NCBI GenBank assembly: GCA_050331295.1
Contig: JBHJGZ010000011.1
Span: 62,001 to 126,000 of the forward strand
DNA length: 64,000 nt
Origin: Kuafuiihalomonas sp050331295
Lineage (GTDB): Bacteria > Myxococcota > Kuafuiibacteriia > Kuafuiibacteriales > Kuafuiibacteriaceae
Direction: 5' to 3'
Within the stretch, counting starts at the first letter, position 1. Every line of letters starts with the position of its first letter. The notes under the pieces were generated by a model. The model was not told where the DNA came from and did not search any database. It saw only the letters and a program-made list of their open reading frames with translations. The translations under genes and the position numbers were made by a program. Positions 49,828 to 58,959 of this stretch are shown here, one piece after another.

Positions 49828-51318
49828 ATGCGAAATCCGACGTCCGTGCGCAACTTTTCTTTCATCGCCGTCGGCGTCTTCGCGGTCTGGGGTCTCGCGT
49901 CGCCTTCCGCCATGACCACGGTCGCCTCCGGCGCCGTCGGCTTCATGCTCGACGCAGTGGGCTGGGTTTATCTTCTCCTTTGCTCGAGTTTTCTGGTGCT
50001 CGCCGCGTTCTTGGCGCTGGGCCCCTACCGCAACGTGCGCCTCGGCCCCGACGACTCTCGCCCCGACTTCTCGACGTTCTCGTGGCTCTCCATGCTCTTC
50101 GCCGGCGGCATGGGTGCGGGGCTCGTGTTCTGGGGCGTCGCGGAGCCGGTCTCCCATTTCGCGCAACCGCCCGGCAGCACCGTCCCCTCTTCACCCGAGG
50201 CCGCGCGTCTTGCCATGGTTCTGACCGCTCTTCATTGGGGTCTGCATCCGTGGGCCATCTACGCCTCGTGCGCCCTCGTGGTGGCCTACTTTGTCTTTCG
50301 ACGCCGCATGCCCGGTCTCATCTCCACGCCTCTTCGTGCCACGCTTCCACGCAGCGCGTTCACGCGAAGGATCGGGATCACCGCCGACGTCATCGGCGTC
50401 TTCGCCGTCGTCTTTGGACTGGCGGGATCTTTGGTGATGGGCGTCCTGCAAGTGCGGGCCGGACTTTGGGAGGTGTACGGCCTGGTCCCGACGACCACCG
50501 TCAGCCTGCTCATTCTCGCCGTCGTGACCGTGGCCTATCTCGTCTCCGCATCCACTGGCCTGGATAAGGGCATCCAGATCTTGAGCAACGTGAACATGGG
50601 GCTCGCCATCAGCCTGCTGCTTTTCGTCATACTATCCGGCCCGACGAACTACGTGATGGAGAGCTTCGTGAACTCGCTGGGCGACTACATCGCAGCCCTT
50701 CCGAGCTACGCCTTCCGCCTTCTGTCCTACGAGGGCCAGATGGACTGGTCGAGCGCGTGGACCCTCACCTATTTGGTCTGGTGGGTGGCATGGGGCCCAT
50801 TCGTGGGCATCTTCATCGCCCGCATCAGCCGTGGCCGAACCATTCGCGAGTTCTGCGTGGGCGTGATCTTGGTGCCCACGCTCTTTTCGCTCTTCTGGTT
50901 CGCGGCGTTGGGTGGAACCAGCCTCTGGATCGAGCTCTCGGGAGGCGGCGGACTTTCGGCTCTGGTGCACGAAGATCCGGCGAAGGCGCTCTTCGCCTTT
51001 CTGTCTTATCTGCCACAGCCTCAGCTCGTGAGCACCCTCGCCGTCCTGTTGGTCTTCATCTTTCTGGTGACGAGCGCCGATTCAGCCACCTTCGTCGTCA
51101 GCATGATGACTTCCGAGGGCAACCTGGAGCCCAAACCGAGCCTGAAGCTCATTTGGGGCGGCGCCATCGCGTTGATCACGGTGGCAGTGCTGCTGTCGGG
51201 AAGTGTGCAGGTGGCGAAGGCCATGGCGGTGTTCGGTGCGGTGCCGTTCACGCTGATATTGGTGTTTCAGATCGTAGCGTTCTTGCGCGCTCTGCGGACC
51301 GAGCGGAGCGAGCCATGA
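49828..51318 (+). CDS. BCCT-family betaine/choline/carnitine transporter
   Basis: A 496-residue membrane protein from ATG 49828 (longer in-frame starts run into the nucleotidase remnant). Twelve hydrophobic segments. BCCT signatures include GGMGAGLVFWGVAEPVSHF and the TM8 Trp block LTYLVWWVAWGPFVGIFIAR (Trp residues that form the betaine cage), then FVVSMMTSEG. It imports a quaternary ammonium osmolyte driven by Na+ or H+. The last four bases (ATGA) overlap the start of a two-domain binding protein, an unusual partner for this transporter class. Confidence 0.92.
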   Translation: MRNPTSVRNFSFIAVGVFAVWGLASPSAMTTVASGAVGFMLDAVGWVYLLLCSSFLVLAAFLALGPYRNVRLGPDDSRPDFSTFSWLSMLFAGGMGAGLVFWGVAEPVSHFAQPPGSTVPSSPEAARLAMVLTALHWGLHPWAIYASCALVVAYFVFRRRMPGLISTPLRATLPRSAFTRRIGITADVIGVFAVVFGLAGSLVMGVLQVRAGLWEVYGLVPTTTVSLLILAVVTVAYLVSASTGLDKGIQILSNVNMGLAISLLLFVILSGPTNYVMESFVNSLGDYIAALPSYAFRLLSYEGQMDWSSAWTLTYLVWWVAWGPFVGIFIARISRGRTIREFCVGVILVPTLFSLFWFAALGGTSLWIELSGGGGLSALVHEDPAKALFAFLSYLPQPQLVSTLAVLLVFIFLVTSADSATFVVSMMTSEGNLEPKPSLKLIWGGAIALITVAVLLSGSVQVAKAMAVFGAVPFTLILVFQIVAFLRALRTERSEP

Positions 51319-53183
51319 CGCGCGTCCCCGTGGCGCTCTTGGCTGGACTGTTCGTCGCCTGCGGCGGCCTGGACAAGGTGTACGTCGGAAGCAAGAGCTT
51401 CAGCGAGTCGAAGCTCCTGGCTGAAATGATCGCGCTGCGCGCGGAGTCGAAGGGCATCCCCGTCGAGCGCGTGATTCCTTATCGAGAGGGCCGGGTGTGC
51501 CTGCGCGGTCTTCAAGAAGGCGTGCTCGACGTGTATCCCGAATACACGGGGACATTGCTGGGCCTGGGCGGACTTCCGCCGACCACCGACGCGGAAGCCG
51601 CCTATGAAGCGGCACGGCGCATCGTGCAGCCCTTGGGCCTCGCGCTCGGGCCGCGCCTGGGCGTCCGAAACGACTACGCCATCGCGGTAAGACGTGACGT
51701 GTCGCTTCGCCGCGGTCTCACCGAGATCGGCGACCTGGCGAAGCTGGACGGGCCGCTGCGCTTTGCCAGCGACACCGAGGCCACCCGTCGCTCTGGCGAC
51801 GGCATCCCGGCCCTGGCTCGCCGCTACGGCCTCACCCTGGGCTCCGTCCTTCGGTTTCCGCCCGAGCAACGCTCCGCCTGGTTCGATGCGCTGGTCGAAG
51901 GGCGTGCGGACGCGGCTGAAGTCTATTCGACGGATCCTCGGGTGACCGAGTACGGGCTCGTGCTGCTGAAGGACGCCCTGGGCTTCTATCCCTCCTACGA
52001 GGCAGCCGCCCTCGCGAGGCAAGATACCTTCGAGCGGCATCCAAAGCTCGAGGAGGTGCTCAAGGATCTCGCGGGTCAGGTCGACACGGACGCCATGCGG
52101 GACATGGTGGCGCGTGTCGAAGGACGCGGCGACGACTACCGGGAGGTGGCCCGTGCCCATCTCGAGCGGGTCGGCCTGCTTCCCGAGACGGAGACGGCCA
52201 CCGTGACCCGGCACGAGTTGCCGCTCGCCATCGGTACCGCCGACGATGTCGGATACCTGCCGATTCAGGCCGCTCGAGCCCTTCGCGAGGTGATGCCGGT
52301 GCGGCGGCTGCGCGTCAGCTCGACGTCGGACCCGGCCGAAGCGGTACGGAGCGGCCGCTCCCGCTTCGGCCTGGTGGGCGCCGCAGAGTTCCTGGTGCCG
52401 TCGGGCCGCGGTTTCAAGATGGGAGAAGGCATTGAAGCGGTGGGCGTGGTCGGCTCGCGCCTCGCGCACGTTCTGGCGCCGGGCGGCCCGCGCGTGGGTC
52501 CCCGGAAAGGGACCATCCGGCTCGGCGTGGAGCCCGTCGGAGGGCCTTCGCACCGCTTGGCCTCTTTGGTCGCGAACGCGCTCGGCATGACGGAGAGGCT
52601 CGAGATCGTCGCGGTCGACGACGCGGGCTCGCTGCTGGCGAACGGCGAAGTGGACGCCATCCTCCTGATGGCGGAGCTCGGCCACCCGCGCGTGCTCGAG
52701 CTGCTGGAGGACGGCGCCGTCGAGCTTCGGAGCTTCGCACCGGTCTCGGACCCCCGGCTGACGCTTCGGTACCCGATGCTTCGGCCTGCCCGCATCCCGC
52801 CCCATACCTACCCCGGACAAGAGAAGACGCTGGAGACCGTATCCAGCCAGGTCGTGCTCGCCGCCGTCGTACCGCCAGACGACAACCCGCTCGGCGACTC
52901 CGGCCCGGGAATCGCCGGCCTCACCCGTGACGCGCCCCTGCGTGTACCGCCGCACACCGCATCTCAAATCGCAGCGGCGCTGCGGGCACCCGAAAGCGTA
53001 GACCCGCTGCTCCCGGCGTCGCCTGGCCTCCGGCCCACCGCCCCTCCCGCTCGTGCCCGGGTGGTGGGCGACCTCGCTGCGGCCCTGGTGAACATCCTCG
53101 CCGTCGCCTACATCATCGCCATGGTGGCCTTCTTCATCATGCGGACGCCTCAGCAGACCGACCTGGAGGACGGCCCACCTTAG
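51315..53183 (+). CDS. Two-domain OpuAC-TAXI-like binding lipoprotein with C-terminal TM helix
   Basis: A 622-residue protein, start in the BCCT stop (ATGA). The leader ends with LFVAC (lipobox). Domain 1 (about 20-290) is OpuAC/ProX-like: KVYVGSKSFSESKLLAEMIA and EGVLDVYPEYTGTLLGLGG are its hallmarks. Domain 2 (about 300-530) resembles TAXI-type TRAP receptors: LPLAIGTADDVGYLPIQAAR, SRFGLVGAAEF, GTIRLGVEPVGGPSHRLASL and GEVDAILLMAELG. A TM helix (LVNILAVAYIIAMVAFFIM) lies near the C-terminus. No ABC or TRAP permease is adjacent. It may deliver osmolyte to the BCCT carrier or sense it; both are inference. Confidence 0.75.
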   Translation: MTRVPVALLAGLFVACGGLDKVYVGSKSFSESKLLAEMIALRAESKGIPVERVIPYREGRVCLRGLQEGVLDVYPEYTGTLLGLGGLPPTTDAEAAYEAARRIVQPLGLALGPRLGVRNDYAIAVRRDVSLRRGLTEIGDLAKLDGPLRFASDTEATRRSGDGIPALARRYGLTLGSVLRFPPEQRSAWFDALVEGRADAAEVYSTDPRVTEYGLVLLKDALGFYPSYEAAALARQDTFERHPKLEEVLKDLAGQVDTDAMRDMVARVEGRGDDYREVARAHLERVGLLPETETATVTRHELPLAIGTADDVGYLPIQAARALREVMPVRRLRVSSTSDPAEAVRSGRSRFGLVGAAEFLVPSGRGFKMGEGIEAVGVVGSRLAHVLAPGGPRVGPRKGTIRLGVEPVGGPSHRLASLVANALGMTERLEIVAVDDAGSLLANGEVDAILLMAELGHPRVLELLEDGAVELRSFAPVSDPRLTLRYPMLRPARIPPHTYPGQEKTLETVSSQVVLAAVVPPDDNPLGDSGPGIAGLTRDAPLRVPPHTASQIAAALRAPESVDPLLPASPGLRPTAPPARARVVGDLAAALVNILAVAYIIAMVAFFIMRTPQQTDLEDGPP

Positions 53184-53285
53184 AAGGACCCTCGGGGCCC
53201 TTTCTGCCCGCACGCGGATCGGCCTAGAAGTGGCGGATGCAGGCGGCCTTGCTCGCGACCACGATCTCCTCTTCCGAGGAAGCCT

Positions 53286-54686
53286 TCATGGCCTCGAGCG
53301 GACCAGAGGCTGGGTCAGGCAGTGCGGTCCGCCGTGCCAGGCCCAAAGCTCGCGCCCGGGGAACGTGTCGACTTCGATACCCGATGCTTTCAGCGCCTTT
53401 TCCGTCTCCGGGTTGCCCGAGTACGCGATCACCCGTCCCGGCGTGGCCTGCACGACGTTCGAGGCCTGCCGGCGCTGCTCCGGATAGGTCACTTCCATGA
53501 AGTGTCGGTAGCGATCCTGATCGCCGTCGGGCAGCTCGCCCCCCGTAAACGTGAAGCGGTAGTCCTGCGAGCGCAGGTAGTCCACCAGCTTGATGCCGCC
53601 GAGGTCCTCTTCACGACCCGATCCGCGGCGAAACATGCGGACGGTACCCAGGCCCTTCAAGATGGTGAGCGCCGCCTTCGCCTCGTCCGTGGGCATCTTC
53701 GTTTCGGACCGGGCACCGCGGATGAATTGAGCCAGAGGATTGTCTTCGGCGTGCTCCTTCTCCAGGAGCATGGGAACGCAAAGCGCGTGCTTCGGACCTA
53801 CCAGGGTGAAGAATGTGTCCAGGTGAAGCACCAGAGCGCGCAGAGCAGAGGCCTTCCCGGAGGAAGACCATGGTCCGCGGCGCATGTGGTCTTTGGCCAC
53901 GGTTTGGACCGTCAATACGTCCATGTCGAGCCGCCGCGCGAGGATCGGAGCAATGCGCGGGTCGGTGCGGTTTCCGGTCCCGAGGAACAGCGTGCGCTCG
54001 TCGACCACCGTGGCATCTCCACCTTCGATGATCAGGCCCTCCTGCACTGCATCGAAGACGACCGGGAATGCGTCGAGCATCGGCGAGTGGCGGTAGAGGA
54101 ATCGAAGCAACACGTTCTCACGGTGGCGGCGACGGGATGCGGCGTTGCAGATCACGAGCCCCTGCGGGCTCATGAACGCCGAATCGCGGGTCCAGATCGT
54201 CGAGACGCTGTCCGACACCAACAGTCGAGCGTCGCCTTCCGGACCCAACACGTAATGGGTCGACTCGTCGCGGCCGAGAAGAACATCCGCGGTGATGCGT
54301 TTGGGATCCCACGGCAACCTCGGATGAGTCGTCCGCACCCAGGTCTCCAAGACACCGGTACTCCGGGTGACCTCGATGGCTCCGGCCAGCGCGTCCCGGA
54401 TTTCGATGAGCTCAGCACCCGATTTCCGCAAGAGCTCCATCAACGCCGCATGCTGTCGCTCCGCGGCGAGCATGTCGGTTTCGACGACGGGAAGAATCCC
54501 TTCATCCTCTTGGCCCAGGACATCGTCATGCCGACTGAGCGAATGCACCAAGACCTTCTCCAAGGCTCCGATATCCGTACTCAGAAACTCGGACTTCGCG
54601 GTTGCGGCTCCTGATGAACGAGGTAAACCGCTTGCGGCGGCAGCCGCGAGTCCCGCGAGGGCTTCGCGTCGGGTAAGGCTCGGCAT
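53286..54686 (-). CDS. Arginine deiminase-family protein with twin-arginine leader
   Basis: Start at the Met of MPSLTRREALAGLAAAAASG, a Tat-like leader (TRREAL), giving 466 residues. The deiminase fold shows IWTRDSAFMSPQGL, IIEGGDATVVDERTLFLGTG, LHLDTFFTLVG (the catalytic His) and GGPHCLTQPL near the C-terminus with the nucleophilic Cys. It is longer than bacterial ArcA by the leader. The reaction is arginine to citrulline plus ammonia, or a related guanidine hydrolysis. No arcB, arcC or arcD is nearby, so an ATP-yielding pathway is not supported. Confidence 0.8.
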   Translation of the reverse strand: MPSLTRREALAGLAAAAASGLPRSSGAATAKSEFLSTDIGALEKVLVHSLSRHDDVLGQEDEGILPVVETDMLAAERQHAALMELLRKSGAELIEIRDALAGAIEVTRSTGVLETWVRTTHPRLPWDPKRITADVLLGRDESTHYVLGPEGDARLLVSDSVSTIWTRDSAFMSPQGLVICNAASRRRHRENVLLRFLYRHSPMLDAFPVVFDAVQEGLIIEGGDATVVDERTLFLGTGNRTDPRIAPILARRLDMDVLTVQTVAKDHMRRGPWSSSGKASALRALVLHLDTFFTLVGPKHALCVPMLLEKEHAEDNPLAQFIRGARSETKMPTDEAKAALTILKGLGTVRMFRRGSGREEDLGGIKLVDYLRSQDYRFTFTGGELPDGDQDRYRHFMEVTYPEQRRQASNVVQATPGRVIAYSGNPETEKALKASGIEVDTFPGRELWAWHGGPHCLTQPLVRSRP

Positions 54687-54894
54687 GGCGCGGGACCTTA
54701 GCGGAGCCTCTGGTTTGGAGCCAGCTGGAGATACAGAGGACACTCAACCCATGGCAGCTCGCGGCGACAGCCGGATGGGATCGCTTCTTCCAGGCTCCCA
54801 CGGTGAGCCTTCGAAGCGCGCGATTCTTCCCAGAAGATGACGACACGATCTCGACGTCGCCTCCTCGCGCGGTGCCCTGTCTCTTCTGAGGCCC

Positions 54895-55815
54895 CTAGAC
54901 GGCTTCCGTCGACGCGTTCCAAGGTTTGCGCCAGCACGACAGATCCAACTGCAGAAGGCTTTCCAGGTCCTCGTTGTGTGATTCAAAGAAATCTTGGAGA
55001 AACCGGCGACTCGGCTGGGAAAGAGGTTTGGGCCTCGACCCTGTGCGGTTTGACTTCCTCAACGCTTCCGCCAAATGAAGTGCGGTTCGATGGGGAAGGA
55101 TTTCACGGACCATCTGCTTGACAGGGTTTCTCTCGTTGAGCACGTAGCGAATGACGCGTGCGTAAGTCGCGGAGCGCACGGCTTTGGTCTCATTGTGTCT
55201 CCGAGGCGCACCCGATAAAGTATCGGAAGATATGTCGAGAAAGTTGCATACTTGATGGATGGCTCTCATCGAATCCTCCTTGAAATGCTCGAAGAGCATG
55301 ATGTGGATCTGCTCTCGTGGAAACATCTCGAAAAGATCCGATAGATACGAGGCATAGGCGCTCCTTTCCACATGTATCCTGTAATCGGGGAGAGTCTTGC
55401 GGGCGACGACCTCTCGAATATAGGTGTCGAAGGGCGCGGCTTCCTGGGCGCCGTTGGCAACAGAGTGCAAGAATGAAGAATACGTTCTATCTACTGGGTC
55501 CCTCAGGATGAGGATGATACGGCATCGTGGATTGTGGTCTCGAAGTCGGATTATCGCTTCGCGATTGTACATGAGCCCGGCATTCTTCGCCATCATCAAT
55601 TTACCGTCTGGCGCTCGATACCTATCGAAATACTTATTCCATGCGTAGTTGAAACCCCTTTTATATTCTCTCGGATCCTGAAAATAGCCAAACTCCATTT
55701 GAGGATGAGCCACGATTCGCGGGTGCTCGGCCAGATTTGCCTTTATCGACGTAGTTCCTGATTTCGCCGCTCCTGCAATCATTACATCGACGACACCTGA
55801 TTTTCGCGCGTCCAT
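54895..55815 (-). CDS. Sulfotransferase family protein
   Basis: Start at the Met of MDARKSGVVDVMIAGAAKSG; 306 residues. The 5' PAPS phosphosulfate loop is GAAKSGTTSI and the 3'-phosphate motif is ILILRDPVDRTYSSFLH, both intact and typical of heparan-sulfate/NDST-like bacterial sulfotransferases. KNAGLMYN provides a likely catalytic segment. It transfers sulfate from PAPS to a hydroxyl or amino group of a glycan or lipid acceptor. Base composition is lower in GC than the flanks, and no other glycan gene is next to it. Confidence 0.88.
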   Translation of the reverse strand: MDARKSGVVDVMIAGAAKSGTTSIKANLAEHPRIVAHPQMEFGYFQDPREYKRGFNYAWNKYFDRYRAPDGKLMMAKNAGLMYNREAIIRLRDHNPRCRIILILRDPVDRTYSSFLHSVANGAQEAAPFDTYIREVVARKTLPDYRIHVERSAYASYLSDLFEMFPREQIHIMLFEHFKEDSMRAIHQVCNFLDISSDTLSGAPRRHNETKAVRSATYARVIRYVLNERNPVKQMVREILPHRTALHLAEALRKSNRTGSRPKPLSQPSRRFLQDFFESHNEDLESLLQLDLSCWRKPWNASTEAV

Positions 55816-55896
55816 ACAACGTTCGAAATGTGGGCGAATCGAGAGTTGAAGGCAACTCTCATCACGGTCCACCGTTGGCCCGCATCCAAAGTTGGC

Positions 55897-56727
55897 TCAC
55901 CATTTGACGGTGCGTTCCAGCAGGGTGCTGTTGGGGACGCTCACAAAGGCCTCACCATCTCGAAAGAGTGTATCCGTCGGCCCGACGCGATCCACGACGC
56001 CTCGAAGGCCATCAAACTCCACTTCGTCACCCACCGTCAGCCGTCTCCGCAGGAAGTGCCCTGCCAGAATGTGCCCGATGACAGGCCGAGCCCCCAAGGC
56101 GAACGCGGCGCCCATCGCCAGACCGAGCGATGCCGCGAGGACCGTCACAACCGACACGAGAATCTGGGTGGAGACGCCCAACTGGTCGATGGCGATGACG
56201 CTGGCCGTGAAGACGACGGCCAGATTGGCCGCCGCCGCCACTCTCGGCGCGACGTCGAGCCTCCCGAGCGCAGCACCCGACTCGACCACCCTTTGAATGA
56301 GTCGGCCCACGATGACACCGAACCCGATGATGATCACCGCTCCGAGAAGCTGCGGGAGGAAGGCCAAGAGACGATCGGTCGTTGCGGTGACCGCTCTCAG
56401 CTCGAGGACATCGGCGGCGAGAAGAAAGAAGAAGAGAAAGAGCACCCAAAAGAGCAAAAGAGAGAGTGCATGGGAGACCGGTTTCCCCTGAAGGACGCCT
56501 TGCAGCGAGTCATTGAGCTTCAGACGGTCGGCCAATCGGTCGAGACCCACACGCCGGAAAGCGAACCTCGCCACCAGCTGCACCAGACGCGACACAGCCC
56601 ACCCCAGAAGAATCAGGAGCACCGCGCCAGCCAGTTTCGGAAGGAACACCGACGCGGCATCGGTCAGCTCCTGCAGCATCGACCATGCCGCCTCCTGCCA
56701 CTTTTCCACATCCAGCCACGCCGTCAT
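55897..56727 (-). CDS. Mechanosensitive ion channel (MscS-like, CmpX type)
   Basis: Start at ATG 56727 (MTAWLDVEKWQEAAWSML); 276 residues. Five hydrophobic segments in the CmpX-type arrangement: LPKLAGAVLLILLGWAVSRL, LSLLLFWVLFLFFFLLAADV, LLGAVIIIGFGVIVGRLI and two later ones. The pore-helix Gly/Ala pattern is ASLGLAMGAAFALG, then the short beta domain with VGDEVEFDGLRGVVDRVGPT. The usual MscS C-terminal alpha/beta domain is missing, as in the CmpX branch. It gates on membrane tension; the nearby BCCT osmolyte genes fit osmotic adaptation. Confidence 0.8.
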   Translation of the reverse strand: MTAWLDVEKWQEAAWSMLQELTDAASVFLPKLAGAVLLILLGWAVSRLVQLVARFAFRRVGLDRLADRLKLNDSLQGVLQGKPVSHALSLLLFWVLFLFFFLLAADVLELRAVTATTDRLLAFLPQLLGAVIIIGFGVIVGRLIQRVVESGAALGRLDVAPRVAAAANLAVVFTASVIAIDQLGVSTQILVSVVTVLAASLGLAMGAAFALGARPVIGHILAGHFLRRRLTVGDEVEFDGLRGVVDRVGPTDTLFRDGEAFVSVPNSTLLERTVKW

Positions 56728-56819
56728 TGTTCGCTCCTCCGATTCAGACACGTAGTCGCCCTCATCACCCGTGTTCGTGTTGTCACCCGCCACACAAGCC
56801 TGAACGGTACGAGCGCGCA

Positions 56820-57662
56820 ATGGTCGAGAATCTGAAGAAAAGATTGGCGGAGAGCGTCATCCGAAGTCATCCCGAGCAAGCAGCAAGGACGCTGGAAGAA
56901 GTCGACCCGCAGGCCTGCGCCAGCGTCATCGCGGAGCTGGAGCCGGAGGAGGCCATCGAGGTCCTCCGCGCCATGCTCCCCACCGCGTCGAGTCGAGTTC
57001 TCCAGAAGCTGCCGGAAAGCAGCGCGCGGGACCTTCTCTCGACGATGCCCACCCGAAGTGCAGCCGCCTATCTTCGCCGGCTCCCCACGTCACGGGCGGT
57101 CGCGTTGGCAGAGGTGCTCCCAGACGACCGTCGCCGCCGCATCCGAATGCTGATGGAACAAAGGCCCGGCACAGCCGGAGCCCTCGCTGATCCAGACGTC
57201 CTGATCCTGAAGGATCCATTGACGGTAGGCGAGACGCTATCGCGCTCTCGGATGGAGCTGATCCGAGCCACGCATCCCATACCGGTGGTGGATTCTGACC
57301 ACGTGCTGGTCGGTATCACGATGCTCGAAGACCTGACGTCGGCACGAAAGCGACAAACCATTGCCAGCATCCTGTTGAGGGACTTCGCGCGCCTTTCGGC
57401 ACGTACGCCGTTTCGGTCGATCGCATCCCATGAAGGCTGGAGGACGCAATCCGCAATGCCCGTGGTGGATGGGACCGGTGTCTTCGTCGGCATGATCTCC
57501 TACGAAGCACTCCGGTCGATGGAAGCCGAAGAGCCCAACCTTCGACCCCAGGATCAGTGGTCGACCTCGGAAGCGCTGGGAGATCTCTTCAGCACCGGCG
57601 TTGGAGGCATGTTCGAAGCGTTGTTCCATGGATCCAGGACGGAGAAGAATCATGGCCGCTGA
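56820..57662 (+). CDS. Soluble MgtE-like protein (MgtE N-domain plus CBS domains)
   Basis: A 280-residue protein. The N-terminal MgtE domain (about 15-130) shows superhelical repeats ending in ADPDVLILKDPL. The MgtE transition QRPGTAGALADPDVL corresponds to SAGALMNP in the next gene. Two CBS motifs follow (IRATHPIPVVDSDHVLVGIT, then SAMPVVDGTGVFVGMISYEA). There is no membrane part. It overlaps the full MgtE gene by 11 bases. It looks like a paralog of the transporter that lost its channel domain and may act as a regulatory subunit. Confidence 0.75.
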   Translation: MVENLKKRLAESVIRSHPEQAARTLEEVDPQACASVIAELEPEEAIEVLRAMLPTASSRVLQKLPESSARDLLSTMPTRSAAAYLRRLPTSRAVALAEVLPDDRRRRIRMLMEQRPGTAGALADPDVLILKDPLTVGETLSRSRMELIRATHPIPVVDSDHVLVGITMLEDLTSARKRQTIASILLRDFARLSARTPFRSIASHEGWRTQSAMPVVDGTGVFVGMISYEALRSMEAEEPNLRPQDQWSTSEALGDLFSTGVGGMFEALFHGSRTEKNHGR

Positions 57663-58959
57663 CCTGACCACCGCTTACGACACGCTGGCGCGATTGGCCT
57701 TGTCGCTCTGGGGTCCGGATGCGTTCAAGACCTTGGAAGAAGCGTCCCCGGAAGAGCTCGCTGCGTACCTTGCCACCCTCGAAGCTCGAGCCCGCATCCA
57801 GGTGATGCGACGCCTCACCCCCGACGTCGCGGTGGACGTGCTGATTCGATTGACCGATGATACCGCGAAGGAAGTTCTAAACGCCCTCGAACCGCATCGG
57901 TCGGCGAGTCTGCTCAGCCGAGTCGACGAACCGACCCTGGAACGGTGTTTGGACCTTCTCGAGCCTCGGCTTCGAACCGAGATCACTGCTTTGATGACGT
58001 ATCCGCCGGATTCGGCCGGTGCACTCATGAACCCGCGGGTCACGGCATTTCGGCCGGATAGTTTGGTCTCCGAGGTCGTCAGTCGCCTCAAGATTCTGAA
58101 GCGAGAACGGATCCAGGACATCTTCCTCGTCGACGAGGAGGGCAAGCTGGTGGGGTCGGTCCCTTTGAGTGAGCTGGTGCTCGCACCTCGATCCGAGCGC
58201 CTCGAAACCATCGCAACCTCACCTACACCCTCGGTCCAAGCCATGTCGTCTCGCGAGGACGTCCTGGAAGCGCTCGATCGTCAACGAGGCGTCAGTCTAC
58301 CGGTGGTCGACGTACACCATCATCTCCTCGGAGTCCTGCGGCAAGAAGAGCTGGTCGGGGCCGCTCAGCGTGATGCCGTCGCCAAGGCCATGACCATGGT
58401 CGGCGCGGACAGAAATGAGCGCGCCCTTTCCCCGGTGAGCTTCGCGGTGAGGAAGCGTCTTCCATGGCTGCAGGTCAACTTGCTCACTGCGTTTCTGGCC
58501 GCGGCCGTGGTAGGTATCTTCGAATCCACCATTGCAACCTACTCTGCGTTGGCGGTTCTTCTGCCGGTCGTCGCAGGCCAGTCTGGCAACACCGGTGCCC
58601 AGGCGTTGGCGGTCACGATGCGCGGATTGACCTTGCGGGAGATTCGGACTCGCCAGTGGTTTCGCGTCGCGCTCAAGGAGGTAGGCGCCGGGGCTGCCAA
58701 CGGGATCGCCGTAGCCCTCACGACTTCGATTGCGGTCTACGTATGGAGCGGCTCAAATGGCCTCGCTGGGGTTATCGGGATTTCGATGGTTTGCTCCATG
58801 ACCGCAGCTGGTTTCGCCGGCGCCGTGATCCCGATGCTCCTCATGGCTGCCCGCCAGGACCCCGCGCAGTCTTCGTCCATCATCCTCACCACCGTGACCG
58901 ACGTCGTGGGTTTCTTCAGCTTCCTCTCCATCGCCACGCTCTTGGCATCGACCCTCTAA
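57652..58959 (+). CDS. mgtE: Magnesium transporter MgtE
   Basis: Start at ATG 57652 after GGAGAAG; 435 residues. The N-domain (20-130), CBS pair (QDIFLVDEEGKLVGSVPLSE and VSLPVVDVHHHLLGVLRQEE) and five C-terminal TM helices are in the normal order. The channel signatures PVVAGQSGNTGAQALAVTMR and AQSSSIILTTVTDVVGFFSF contain the Mg-selective Asp and pore residues. The cytosolic domains close the pore when Mg is high. Its 3' end overlaps the convergent DUF445 gene by four bases. Confidence 0.93.
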   Translation: MAADLTTAYDTLARLALSLWGPDAFKTLEEASPEELAAYLATLEARARIQVMRRLTPDVAVDVLIRLTDDTAKEVLNALEPHRSASLLSRVDEPTLERCLDLLEPRLRTEITALMTYPPDSAGALMNPRVTAFRPDSLVSEVVSRLKILKRERIQDIFLVDEEGKLVGSVPLSELVLAPRSERLETIATSPTPSVQAMSSREDVLEALDRQRGVSLPVVDVHHHLLGVLRQEELVGAAQRDAVAKAMTMVGADRNERALSPVSFAVRKRLPWLQVNLLTAFLAAAVVGIFESTIATYSALAVLLPVVAGQSGNTGAQALAVTMRGLTLREIRTRQWFRVALKEVGAGAANGIAVALTTSIAVYVWSGSNGLAGVIGISMVCSMTAAGFAGAVIPMLLMAARQDPAQSSSIILTTVTDVVGFFSFLSIATLLASTL

